Origin: Ancrocorticia sp047602305
Lineage (GTDB): Bacteria; Actinomycetota; Actinomycetes; Actinomycetales; Actinomycetaceae
NCBI GenBank assembly: GCA_047602305.1
Contig: JASGHO010000001.1
Location: 1,054,001-1,118,000, forward strand
Direction: 5' to 3'
DNA length: 64,000 bases
Shown: piece after piece, positions 53,707-61,961 of the stretch
How positions within the stretch are numbered: the first letter of the stretch is position 1
Layout of the letters: the number at the start of each line of letters is the position of its first letter
Program-made: the position numbers and the translations under genes
Notes under the pieces: generated by a model
Database searches by the model: none
Told to the model about the DNA's origin: nothing
What the model saw: only the letters and a program-made list of their open reading frames with translations

Positions 53707-54969
53707 TCAGCCGCCCGAGATACCCACCTCGGCCTGTGAGATCTTGGCGCGCTGGGCATCGGACAGCTCGCGCGAGTCGAGCCAGCCGTCGGGCAGGTGC
53801 GGGCGCTTGGGCGAACCGGCGCGGCCGCGCGGGCCTTCGGCCGCCTCGGGGTAGTCCTGATCAAGGTCAAGTTGATCCAGCTTGCCGCGCAGCTCCTCCA
53901 GCGTGGAGACGAGCGCCAGCTCGTTGCGGGCGCTGCCGCCCACCGCGAAACCGCGCAGGTACCAGGCCATGTGCTTGCGCATCTCGCGCAGCGCCCGGTG
54001 CTCGTCGCCGTTGAAGTGCTCGACGGAGAGCTCGGCATGGCGAATGATGATGTCCGCTACCTGGCGCAGGTTGGGCCGTGCCCGGTCCGAGGATCCGTGC
54101 AGGTGGGCGGCAAGATCGTGGAAGAGCCAGGGCCGCCCCTGGCATCCGCGGCCCACGGCCACGCCCACGCAGCCGGTCTGCGCCATGACGGCGTCCGCAT
54201 CCTCCACGTCGAAAATGTCCCCATTACCAAGCACCGGCAACACCGAATGGGAAACAAGCTCACCGATCTGATCCCAATGCGCGTGCCCCGCGTAGTGCTG
54301 GGCCATGGTGCGGGCGTGCAGGGTAAGCCCCACTATGCCGGAGTCCGCCGCAATCGAGGCGGCGTCGCGGAAGGTCGAGTGATCCTCGTCCACACCGAGG
54401 CGGATCTTGGCGGTGATGGGAACCTCGAAGTCGCGGTCCTGGCTCGCCTCGCGGGAGGCACGCACGGCCGCCGACACCAGCTCGGCAAAGAGATCCAGCT
54501 TCCACGGCAGCGCGGAACCGCCGCCCTTGCGGGTCACCTTGGGGGCCGGGCAGCCAAAGTTGAGGTCGATGTGGTCGGCGCGGTTCTCCGCCACCAGAAT
54601 CCGTACAGCCTCAGCCGTGGTAGCTGGTTCGACGCCGTACAACTGGATCGAACGCACCGGATCACCTAGATCCGGCTTAATCATGTTCATGGTCTCGGAG
54701 TTGCGTTCCACCAGGGCGCGGGTGGTGACCATCTCGCACACCCACAGGCCCGCAGGTGCGTAGGTTCCGGTCCGGTGACCTGCGACACTAGGAGACACGC
54801 CCGCGGCACGCATGCCCGCCTCGCCCTGCTCGCGGCACAGCTGACGGAACGGCGGATTCGTCACGCCGGCCATCGGCGCCAGCATCACCGGGGTGCCCAG
54901 AGTCAACGCACCGAGTTGTACGGCGGCCTGGTTTGCCGTCGTCGCCACTTCTCGGATATCAACACTCAT
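53707..54969 (-). CDS. dus: tRNA-dihydrouridine synthase
   Basis: 420 residues. FMN TIM-barrel opening MLAPMAGVTNPPFRQLC, the catalytic Cys140 in NFGCPAPKVTRKGGG, and GNGDIFDVEDA for FMN phosphate binding. Makes dihydrouridine in tRNA. The gene starts immediately after the stop of the YibE/F gene. Longer than most Dus proteins owing to a charged C-terminal tail. Confidence 0.92.
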   Translation of the reverse strand: MSVDIREVATTANQAAVQLGALTLGTPVMLAPMAGVTNPPFRQLCREQGEAGMRAAGVSPSVAGHRTGTYAPAGLWVCEMVTTRALVERNSETMNMIKPDLGDPVRSIQLYGVEPATTAEAVRILVAENRADHIDLNFGCPAPKVTRKGGGSALPWKLDLFAELVSAAVRASREASQDRDFEVPITAKIRLGVDEDHSTFRDAASIAADSGIVGLTLHARTMAQHYAGHAHWDQIGELVSHSVLPVLGNGDIFDVEDADAVMAQTGCVGVAVGRGCQGRPWLFHDLAAHLHGSSDRARPNLRQVADIIIRHAELSVEHFNGDEHRALREMRKHMAWYLRGFAVGGSARNELALVSTLEELRGKLDQLDLDQDYPEAAEGPRGRAGSPKRPHLPDGWLDSRELSDAQRAKISQAEVGISGG

Positions 54970-56163
54970 CTAGTTCTCTGTCTCCGTCTTCGTCTCGTCC
55001 GTACTCCGGGCCCGCGAAGGTGCCACCGGAGCCAAGGAGGCAGCGATCGCCGTCGTTATCGGAATCGCGAGAATCAAACCTACCGAAGCGGTGAGGGTGC
55101 GCGCTATCTCCTCGGTCACCTGACTGACCTGGAGCAGGTCCACGAAGGAGCGCTGCATGAGCGAGGCCGCCATGAGAATCGGCAGCGCGGTGCCCACGTA
55201 GGCGAAGGCGAGGGTGTAGACGGTCGAGGCGATGTGATCGCGTCCCACCGCCATCCCCTGCATGAAGAGACGACGGCGACTCGCGGCCGGGTTCGCCGCG
55301 TGCAGCTCCCACACCGTCGAGACCTGGGTGATCGTCACATCGTTGAGGGCGCCCAAGCCCGCGAGCAGCATGCCGCAGAGCAAAATCGCACTCATGTCGA
55401 GGCCGGGGACGTTGCCCATGAGGATGAGCGAATCATCGTTGGCGGTGCCGGTGAGCCGCAGCGCATCCACCGCCCATAGCGCCAGCACCAGCGTGATCAC
55501 CAACCCGCCAAAGGTGCCAAGCACCGCGGTAGTGGTACGGATCGACACACCATGGGCGAGATAGATCGAGGCGAACATCATCGCCGCCGCCCCCACCAAA
55601 ATGACGGGCAAAGGATCGCGGCCGAGCACCAGCGCCGGGAGGATAAACATCCCCACCACGGCGAGAGACACCCCGAGGCCCACCATCGCCATGAGGCCCT
55701 TGAGTCGGGCAACGATGAGCACCGACAGCAAGTAGATCCCCACCAGGATGGCGAGCGGGACCGTGCGCACAAAGTCGATGAACACGTAGGGAGTGCCCGC
55801 CCCGAGCGCGTGCGGATTGAAGGTGGCGTGAATCTCATCCCCCACCGCGAGGCCATTGAGCACCACCTCGTAGGGGACGTGAACGGGAACCTCCACGCCG
55901 GAGGCTTCCTTCATCCGGACATCCGTCTGCCCGGTCTGGCCCATCTCACCGATGGAGGTGATGGTGCCGGTGGTTTGCGAGACGCCGTCGGCATAAATGG
56001 GGACGGAACCAATCGGGGACTCGCCGCTCGGCCACATCGTTACCAGCGCAATCGCGGTCACAAGGGCCAGAGGCACGACCAGCGCCGCAAGGATCACTCG
56101 GACCTTGCGGCGCTGGACCGGCGAGAACGTCGCGCCGGAGTCGTGATGATGAGAGTGCGTCAC
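54970..56163 (-). CDS. YibE/F-family membrane protein
   Basis: 397 residues. A His-rich start (MTHSHHHDS), one N-terminal helix, a short exported beta domain (VPVHVPYEVVLNGLAVGDE) and then about seven helices; GALNDVTITQVSTVWEL and FMQGMAVGRDHIAS are the YibE/F signature. Function in Actinobacteria unknown. Operon with dus, and a GACGACGGCG motif inside the gene. Confidence 0.88.
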   Translation of the reverse strand: MTHSHHHDSGATFSPVQRRKVRVILAALVVPLALVTAIALVTMWPSGESPIGSVPIYADGVSQTTGTITSIGEMGQTGQTDVRMKEASGVEVPVHVPYEVVLNGLAVGDEIHATFNPHALGAGTPYVFIDFVRTVPLAILVGIYLLSVLIVARLKGLMAMVGLGVSLAVVGMFILPALVLGRDPLPVILVGAAAMMFASIYLAHGVSIRTTTAVLGTFGGLVITLVLALWAVDALRLTGTANDDSLILMGNVPGLDMSAILLCGMLLAGLGALNDVTITQVSTVWELHAANPAASRRRLFMQGMAVGRDHIASTVYTLAFAYVGTALPILMAASLMQRSFVDLLQVSQVTEEIARTLTASVGLILAIPITTAIAASLAPVAPSRARSTDETKTETEN

Positions 56164-56181
56164 GCTAGAAAATCTAGCAGA

Positions 56182-57579
56182 TCAGCAACCCAACAGCTTG
56201 GTGGCGAGGAAGTCCTGCACCTGGTCGATGGGCAGGCGGACCTGCTCCATGGTGTCGCGGTCACGTACCGTCACCGCGTTGTCCTCGAGGGTGTCGAAGT
56301 CAACGGTGATGCAGTACGGGGTGCCGATCTCGTCTTGGCGGCGGTAACGGCGGCCAACAGCGCCGGCGTCGTCGAAATCGACGTTCCAGAACTGACGCAG
56401 CTTGGCGGCCAGCTCGCGGGCAACCGGCGACAGCTTCTCGGAACGCGAGAGCGGCAGCACGGCGGCCTTGACGGGCGCGAGGCGCGGATCCAGCTTGAGA
56501 ACAACGCGCTTGTCCACGCCGCCCTTGGTGTTGGGGGCCTCGTCCTCGGTGTACGCCTCGGTGAGGAACGCCATGAGGGAGCGGGTGAGGCCCGCGGCCG
56601 GCTCGATGACGTAGGGGGTCCAGCGCTTGCCGGAGGCCTGATCGAAGTAGGACAGGTCCTTGCCAGAATGCTTGGAATGGGTGCCCAGATCGAAGTCAGT
56701 GCGGTTGGCGATGCCTTCCAGCTCGCCCCAGTCCGAACCGGCGAAACCGAACTTGTACTCGATGTCGATGGTGCGCTTGGAGTAGTGCGAGAGCTTCTCC
56801 TGTGGATGCTCGTAGTAGCGCAGGTTCTCCGGATCGACGCCCAGGTTGATGTACCACTGACGGCGGTAGTCGATCCAGTAGTCGAACCACTCCTCATCGG
56901 TACCGGGCTCGACGAAGAACTCCATCTCCATCTGCTCGAACTCGCGGGTGCGGAAGATGAAGTTACCGGGGGTGATCTCGTTGCGGAAGGACTTGCCGAT
57001 CTGGCCGATGCCGAACGGCGGCTTCTTGCGCGCCGAGGTGGCGACGTTCTGGAAGTTGACGAAGATGCCCTGGGCCGTCTCGGGGCGCAGGTAGTGCAGA
57101 CCGGACTCGTCCTCAACCGGGCCGAGGTAGGTCTTGAGCATCATGTTGAAGTCGCGTGGCTCGGTCCACTGGCCGCGGTTGCCACAGTTGGGGCAGGGCA
57201 GCTCGGACAGCTCCACCGAATCGGCATCCTCGATGCCCTTGCGCTCGGCGTACTCTTCCTGCATCTGGTCCACGCGGAAGCGCTTGTGGCAGGAAAGGCA
57301 CTCGGTGAGCGGATCGGTGAACACGCCCACGTGACCGGAGGCAACCCACACGTTCTTGGGAAGAATGATGGACGAATCCAGACCGACGACGTCGTCACGG
57401 GAAGTCACCATGTACTTCCACCACTGACGCTTGATGTTCTCCTTGAGCTCCACGCCCAACGGGCCGTAGTCCCATGCGGAGCGGGTTCCGCCGTAAATCT
57501 CACCGCAGGGATAGACGAATCCGCGGCGCTTGGCGAGGGCAATGACATTATCGAGTCGCGAGGGGGCCGGCTTGGCCAT
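56182..57579 (-). CDS. glyS: Glycyl-tRNA synthetase (alpha2 type)
   Basis: 465 residues. Class II synthetase of the eukaryote-like dimeric kind: RGFVYPCGEIYGGTRSAWDY at the start, motif 2 FRNEITPGNFIFRTREFEQ, and the C-terminal anticodon domain (FLATKLLGC). A Cys4 zinc finger is visible as CLSCHKRF and CPNCGNRG. The ATG at 57579 follows AAAGGAGAACGAGC. It heads the minus-strand run glyS, yibEF, dus. Confidence 0.95.
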   Translation of the reverse strand: MAKPAPSRLDNVIALAKRRGFVYPCGEIYGGTRSAWDYGPLGVELKENIKRQWWKYMVTSRDDVVGLDSSIILPKNVWVASGHVGVFTDPLTECLSCHKRFRVDQMQEEYAERKGIEDADSVELSELPCPNCGNRGQWTEPRDFNMMLKTYLGPVEDESGLHYLRPETAQGIFVNFQNVATSARKKPPFGIGQIGKSFRNEITPGNFIFRTREFEQMEMEFFVEPGTDEEWFDYWIDYRRQWYINLGVDPENLRYYEHPQEKLSHYSKRTIDIEYKFGFAGSDWGELEGIANRTDFDLGTHSKHSGKDLSYFDQASGKRWTPYVIEPAAGLTRSLMAFLTEAYTEDEAPNTKGGVDKRVVLKLDPRLAPVKAAVLPLSRSEKLSPVARELAAKLRQFWNVDFDDAGAVGRRYRRQDEIGTPYCITVDFDTLEDNAVTVRDRDTMEQVRLPIDQVQDFLATKLLGC

Positions 57580-57923
57580 GCTCGTTCTCCTTTCTGACGC
57601 ATCTGGCAGATGCGTAGCGAAACGCACCAGTGTGGGTGGTGCGCACGGGACGCGCCTGGATGGCGCGCGAGGAATGCGCCCGAATAAGGCGCGAGGGCCG
57701 CACCAAGACGGAGCGGACCGGATGTCATGTTACCCCAGGAGGGCCGGGTAGCGTCAGGAGCGGGCTCCTTGCAGAAGTCGGGACGGCGGCGGGGTTGGTG
57801 TGTGGGGTTTGGACGACGGCGGCGCGGGCCCGCACTGTTCGGGACGGCGACGTCGTCGTCCCACAGGGCGTAAACAACGGCGCGAGCCACACTGTGAGAT
57901 TGCAGCCAGGGAGGCCCGCTTAA
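57580..57923. other. Intergenic gap, one GACGACGGCG motif
   Basis: The gap before the znu promoter holds a GACGACGGCG at 57812-57821 and GC-rich spacer. No RNA gene or open reading frame that I can support. Confidence 0.6.
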
Positions 57924-57960
57924 TTGACTGCAATTCTCACAAAGTTCGATAATGATTCTC
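57924..57960 (+). promoter_or_regulatory. znu promoter with Zur/Fur-like box
   Basis: TTGACT (57924-57929) and GATAAT (57948-57953) are spaced 18 bp. GATAATGATTCTC (57948-57960) is a near-perfect inverted repeat of Fur-family type that covers the -10 box and start. The ATG at 57961 is 7 nt after the -10, so the mRNA is leaderless and zinc-bound Zur would block it. Confidence 0.75.
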
Positions 57961-58914
57961 ATGAGGATGTATAAGATTGCACTGACGGCAGCGTGCGCGG
58001 CCCTTGCCCTATCCGCCTGCTCTGGAAATACTGACGGCGCGAACCGTGACGCAGACGCAACAACCGACGGCACTATCGACGTCGCCACATCCTTCTACCC
58101 CATCACCTGGCTCACCGAGGAGATCGGCGGGGAGGCGGTGTCCGTCACCTCGATGACTCCCGCAAACGCCGAGCCGCACGATTTCGAACTCTCCCCCGCC
58201 GAAATCGCCACCATGGCGGACATGGACGCCATCATCTACGTGCGCGGCTTCCAGCCCTCCCTTGATGAGGCCATCGATTCCATCTCCGGGCCGAAGATCG
58301 TCGACCTCACGGAGATGGTGGATCTGGAGCCGCTTCTCGCAGACGACCACGATCACGAGGGCGAGGAGCATTCGGCCGACGACGGCCACGACCATTCCGG
58401 CGATCTCGACCCCCATTTCTGGCTCGATCCCAAGCGTATGGAAGGTGCGGCCGAAGGCATCGCTGAGGCCCTCACCTCCCTCTCGCCTGAAGGAGCGGAT
58501 AGCTTCAAGACGAACCTCACCGCCGTGCAGGGCAGCCTCGACGGACTGGACAAGAACTTCGAAGCTGGCCTGGCCACCTGTGAGCGTCGCACCATCGTCA
58601 CCAGCCACGCCGCATTCGGCTATCTCGCCAGGGAATATGATCTGACCCAAGTCTCGATCTCCGGCATTGATCCCGACCGCGAGCCCAGCCCTGCCGAGAT
58701 CAACCGAGTCAAGAAGGCGATCCAGGAGGCCGGCGTCACCACCGTGTTCACCGAGGAGCTTGTCTCCCCCAAGACCTCCGAGGCTCTCGCCGAGGAGGCG
58801 GGCGCGGATGTCGCATTGCTCTCTACCCTGGAAGGCCAGCCCGCTGACGGCAACTATGTTGACGCCATGTCCACCAACCTTGACACCCTGCGCACCGCGC
58901 TTGCATGCAAGTAG
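57961..58914 (+). CDS. znuA: Zinc-binding lipoprotein ZnuA
   Basis: 317 residues. Lipobox LSAC after a basic start; a His/Asp-rich loop (DDHDHEGEEHSADDGHDHSG) between the lobes, typical of zinc receptors. Captures zinc outside the cell for ZnuBC. The ATG at 57961 is set by the leaderless -10 spacing; a second ATG (57967) is possible. Followed by znuC 39 nt on. Confidence 0.94.
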   Translation: MRMYKIALTAACAALALSACSGNTDGANRDADATTDGTIDVATSFYPITWLTEEIGGEAVSVTSMTPANAEPHDFELSPAEIATMADMDAIIYVRGFQPSLDEAIDSISGPKIVDLTEMVDLEPLLADDHDHEGEEHSADDGHDHSGDLDPHFWLDPKRMEGAAEGIAEALTSLSPEGADSFKTNLTAVQGSLDGLDKNFEAGLATCERRTIVTSHAAFGYLAREYDLTQVSISGIDPDREPSPAEINRVKKAIQEAGVTTVFTEELVSPKTSEALAEEAGADVALLSTLEGQPADGNYVDAMSTNLDTLRTALACK

Positions 58915-58953
58915 GCTAATACTTCAGCAACATATCAACGAAACTCGAGCCTT

Positions 58954-59823
58954 ATGCCATTGAATGATCATTCCCATGGGGGTCCCGTCGCAGCGACGGA
59001 GGCCCCCTCTGGCTCATCCGCGGGCCACCTGACGCCCGCGGAGATTCCTCTCGAAGTCTCCCATCTCGACGTCACGCTGGGCGCCTCCGACATTCTTCAC
59101 GATGTCAGCGTGAGCGTAGCCGCTGGTGAAACCGTGGCGTTGCTGGGCGCCAACGGCTCTGGTAAATCGACACTGGTTCGAGCCGCCATGGGCATCGTCC
59201 CCGCAAGCGCGGGAACCGTTAGCCTTTTCGGGCAGGACATCAGCCATTCAGGCTCGGTGGAGTGGGATCGCCTCGGCTACGTCCCGCAGCGCGTGAGTGC
59301 GGCGTCCGGCGTTCCCGCCACCGCACTTGAAGTGGTGCGCTCAGGCCTCCTCGGACCGAAGCGCCTCTGGGCGGACCGCGGCCGCAAGGCGAAACTGGCG
59401 GCCCTGGAGGCTCTCGAAGCGGTGGATCTCGCCGACCGTGCGGGCGACCACGTCCAGGTATTCTCCGGCGGCCAAGCCCAGCGCGTTCTTATCGCCCGCG
59501 CATTGGTCCGCAAGCCCGACCTCCTCATTCTCGACGAACCGCTCGCCGGCATCGACCACGATTCCCGCGAGACCCTCGCCTCCATCCTTGGCCGACTCCA
59601 CCAGCAGGGCGTCACCATCATCACCGTGCTTCACGAGAAGGGTGAACTGGAGGACTTGGTGCAGCGCGCCGTCGTGCTGCGCGACGGACGGGTAATTCAC
59701 GACGGCGAGCCGCCCCACCCGGAGCCTGGCCATGACCGTCCCGGCCACGATCATGTGCACCCGCACGAATCACCCGAGCCAGTTCGCCATCACGCCCCAG
59801 TCCTACGGACGGATCTCTCATGA
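58954..59823 (+). CDS. znuC: Zinc ABC transporter ATPase ZnuC
   Basis: 289 residues. Walker A GANGSGKST, signature FSGGQAQRV and Walker B ILDEPLAGID. The C-terminal ~45 residues are His/Pro-rich (PHPEPGHDRPGHDHVHPH), possibly a zinc buffer or sensor. Overlaps znuB by ATGA. Confidence 0.95.
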   Translation: MPLNDHSHGGPVAATEAPSGSSAGHLTPAEIPLEVSHLDVTLGASDILHDVSVSVAAGETVALLGANGSGKSTLVRAAMGIVPASAGTVSLFGQDISHSGSVEWDRLGYVPQRVSAASGVPATALEVVRSGLLGPKRLWADRGRKAKLAALEALEAVDLADRAGDHVQVFSGGQAQRVLIARALVRKPDLLILDEPLAGIDHDSRETLASILGRLHQQGVTIITVLHEKGELEDLVQRAVVLRDGRVIHDGEPPHPEPGHDRPGHDHVHPHESPEPVRHHAPVLRTDLS

Positions 59824-60677
59824 TCGACATGCTTTCTTCTCCCCTCATGCAGCGCGCCCTCATCGTGGCGTTGCTGGTGGGATTCACCGCCCCGGTTGTG
59901 GGAACCTACCTCGTCCAGCGCGGCATGGCGTTGATGGGCGACGGCATCGGCCACATCTCCCTGACGGGCGTTGCGGTTGGCTGGCTCGCGGCCGGCTCGC
60001 TCGGACTCTCACCCAATGACGTTCTGGCGATCCCCGGCGCCGTCGTCGCCTCACTTATCGGCGCCATCCTCATCGAACTGGTACGTGCACACGGGCGCAC
60101 CGGCGGCGACGTCGCCCTCGCCATGCTGTTCTACGGCGGCATCGCAGGCGGCGTGCTCCTCATCCGTATGGCGGGTGGCACAACCACCAACCTCACCAGC
60201 TACCTGTTCGGGTCCATCGCCACCGTCTCGGCTGCCGACGTGCGCTATACCATCGCGCTCGCCGTCGTCATCCTTCTCGTCGGCGTGGGGCTGCGCGGCC
60301 CTCTCTTCGCACTATCTCACGACGAAGAGTTCGCTCGCTCCATCGGACTGAAGGTGCGCGCGCTGAACATTCTTGTCGCCGTCGTCGCCGCTCTTACCGT
60401 CTCCGTGTCCATGCGGGTGGTCGGGGTACTGTTGGTGTCAGCCATCATGATCGTGCCAGTGGCCGTGGCGCAGCTGCTCAGCTCGTCCTTCACAACAACG
60501 ATGCGAATCGCTCAAATCATCGGTACGCTCTCCTGTGTAGCGGGACTAGTCATCACGTATCACGTCCCGGCTTCACCCGGCGCAACAATCGTGGTTATGC
60601 TCATAGGACTGTATGCTCTAGTGGCGTTGGGACGGCCCCTCGTCCGAATGCTCACGCCCTCTCGAAAGGTTGCATAA
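59820..60677 (+). CDS. znuB: Zinc ABC transporter permease ZnuB
   Basis: 285 residues, nine helices of the ABC-3 family (GTYLVQRGMALMGDGIGHIS is the conserved early stretch). Passes zinc into the cell. Overlaps the ATPase by 4 nt and zur by 1 nt (TAATG), so the whole set is translationally coupled. Confidence 0.94.
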   Translation: MIDMLSSPLMQRALIVALLVGFTAPVVGTYLVQRGMALMGDGIGHISLTGVAVGWLAAGSLGLSPNDVLAIPGAVVASLIGAILIELVRAHGRTGGDVALAMLFYGGIAGGVLLIRMAGGTTTNLTSYLFGSIATVSAADVRYTIALAVVILLVGVGLRGPLFALSHDEEFARSIGLKVRALNILVAVVAALTVSVSMRVVGVLLVSAIMIVPVAVAQLLSSSFTTTMRIAQIIGTLSCVAGLVITYHVPASPGATIVVMLIGLYALVALGRPLVRMLTPSRKVA

Positions 60678-61069
60678 TGGCTGTTTCTCGTATGACAGTT
60701 CAGCGTGCCGCAATCGCGGCACGCATGGAGAACATCACCGAGTTCGTCAGTGCGCAACAACTACACGAGGATCTCAGCCGCTCGGGTCAGCGCATCGGGC
60801 TTGCCACCGTCTACCGCACGTTGCAGTCCCTCGCGGAGGAGGGGAAGCTCGACATCCTGCGCTCGGACGCCGAGACCCTGTACCGCCACTGCGAAACCGA
60901 CCACCATCACCACCACCTCGTATGCCGCCAGTGCAACAGCACCCGCGAAGTCTCGGGGGCGGGCGTCGAGGAATGGGCACGCAAGGTCGCCGCGGAGGCC
61001 GGATACATTGCCGAAACGCACACCCTGGAGATCTACGGCGTGTGCCCACAGTGCCAGGAAAAGGCCTAA
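60677..61069 (+). CDS. zur: Fur-family zinc regulator Zur
   Basis: 130 residues. Winged helix with GLATVYRTLQSLAEEGKLDI; metal-binding Cys pairs CRQC and CPQC, plus a run of five His (HHHHH) in the dimerisation half. Zinc-bound Zur would repress the operon from the box at 57948, an autoregulatory loop. GAAAGG lies upstream of the ATG. Confidence 0.92.
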   Translation: MAVSRMTVQRAAIAARMENITEFVSAQQLHEDLSRSGQRIGLATVYRTLQSLAEEGKLDILRSDAETLYRHCETDHHHHHLVCRQCNSTREVSGAGVEEWARKVAAEAGYIAETHTLEIYGVCPQCQEKA

Positions 61070-61191
61070 ACAGTTCCAGCTGTTCGCGACAGTGTCGCCA
61101 TCTTCCCTCATTTGTTCGCAAACATTTCGGCGTCACCTCAACATCTTTTGAGTGTCCAACTTCAGACTGTCGCGAAGTTGGGTACGGGAGC

Positions 61192-61197
61192 TAGACT
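61192..61197 (+). promoter_or_regulatory. -10 box of leaderless DedA-like gene
   Basis: TAGACT, then six bases, then the ATG at 61204. Confidence 0.5.
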
Positions 61198-61203
61198 GCA
61201 TTT

Positions 61204-61731
61204 ATGCTCGAATCCATCGCAGACTTTGTGACCAGCGGCCCCGCGCTCGGTTATTACCTCTTCCTGTTCACGGTGGTGGCACTACGGTCCACGGCCATGT
61301 ACGGACTGGGCCGCTACGGGCACTACCTCGCCATGAAGTCCAAGAAGCCTGAAGGTGGCTTCGCGTTGAAGGTCTGGAACTGGGTGCACGCGGAACGCAC
61401 GGTCAACGGCATGGAACTGCTACGCCGACGCGGATGGATCGCCATTCCCCTCTGCTTCCTCACGGTCGGTGTGCAGTCAGTGATCACCGTCTCCGCTGGG
61501 GCCATCGGCATGTCCGTTCCCGTATGGATCGCCTCCGCCTTCACTGGCTGGCTAGCATGGGCAGCCATCTATTCCACCATCGGATTCGCAGTATGGGGAG
61601 CAGCGGTCTCCGCCGCCGCAGGTTCTCCCATCGGTATCGCTCTTGCCGTTGCCGCAGTGGCAGCGCTGGTAGTATATGTAGTTCTCGTGCGGCCACGGAA
61701 GGCTGCCAAAGCAGTCACCGTGGAGGACTAA
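61204..61731 (+). CDS. DedA-like membrane protein
   Basis: 175 residues, four or five helices. LGYYLFLFTVVALRSTAMYG and a central ERTVNGMELLRRRGWIAIPL resemble the DedA/VTT fold, which moves lipids or small molecules across membranes, but the usual Glu/Arg motif is incomplete. Stop overlaps the S4 gene by 1 nt. Confidence 0.65.
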   Translation: MLESIADFVTSGPALGYYLFLFTVVALRSTAMYGLGRYGHYLAMKSKKPEGGFALKVWNWVHAERTVNGMELLRRRGWIAIPLCFLTVGVQSVITVSAGAIGMSVPVWIASAFTGWLAWAAIYSTIGFAVWGAAVSAAAGSPIGIALAVAAVAALVVYVVLVRPRKAAKAVTVED

Positions 61732-61952
61732 TGGACAACATCGAAGTCACCCTGCCCATTCGCCTGGGCCAGTTCATCAAGCTTGCCTCACTCGCCGATT
61801 CCGGCGCGCAGGCACGCGAAATGATCGAGATGGGCGACATCACCGTCAACGGCAACGTCGAAACGCGCCGCGGACACCATTTGAGCGACGGCGACGTCGT
61901 CGCCCTGCAACTCCCCCAGGGCGAGATCGCGGTGCGGTTGGCAGCACTGTAA
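61731..61952 (+). CDS. Small S4-domain RNA-binding protein
   Basis: 73 residues, a single S4 domain: IRLGQFIKLASLADSGAQAR, then GDITVNGNVETRRGHHLSDG and a short final strand. Similar to YaaA/YbcJ-type proteins that bind RNA or the ribosome. GGAGG precedes the ATG directly. Ends 9 bp from the convergent dnaE stop. Confidence 0.9.
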   Translation: MDNIEVTLPIRLGQFIKLASLADSGAQAREMIEMGDITVNGNVETRRGHHLSDGDVVALQLPQGEIAVRLAAL

Positions 61953-61961
61953 GGCTGCCCG

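Noticed and set aside
55552..57597. 681-residue frame opposite glyS and the YibE/F gene
   Set aside because: Antisense shadow in GC-rich DNA; covers two clear genes on the other strand.
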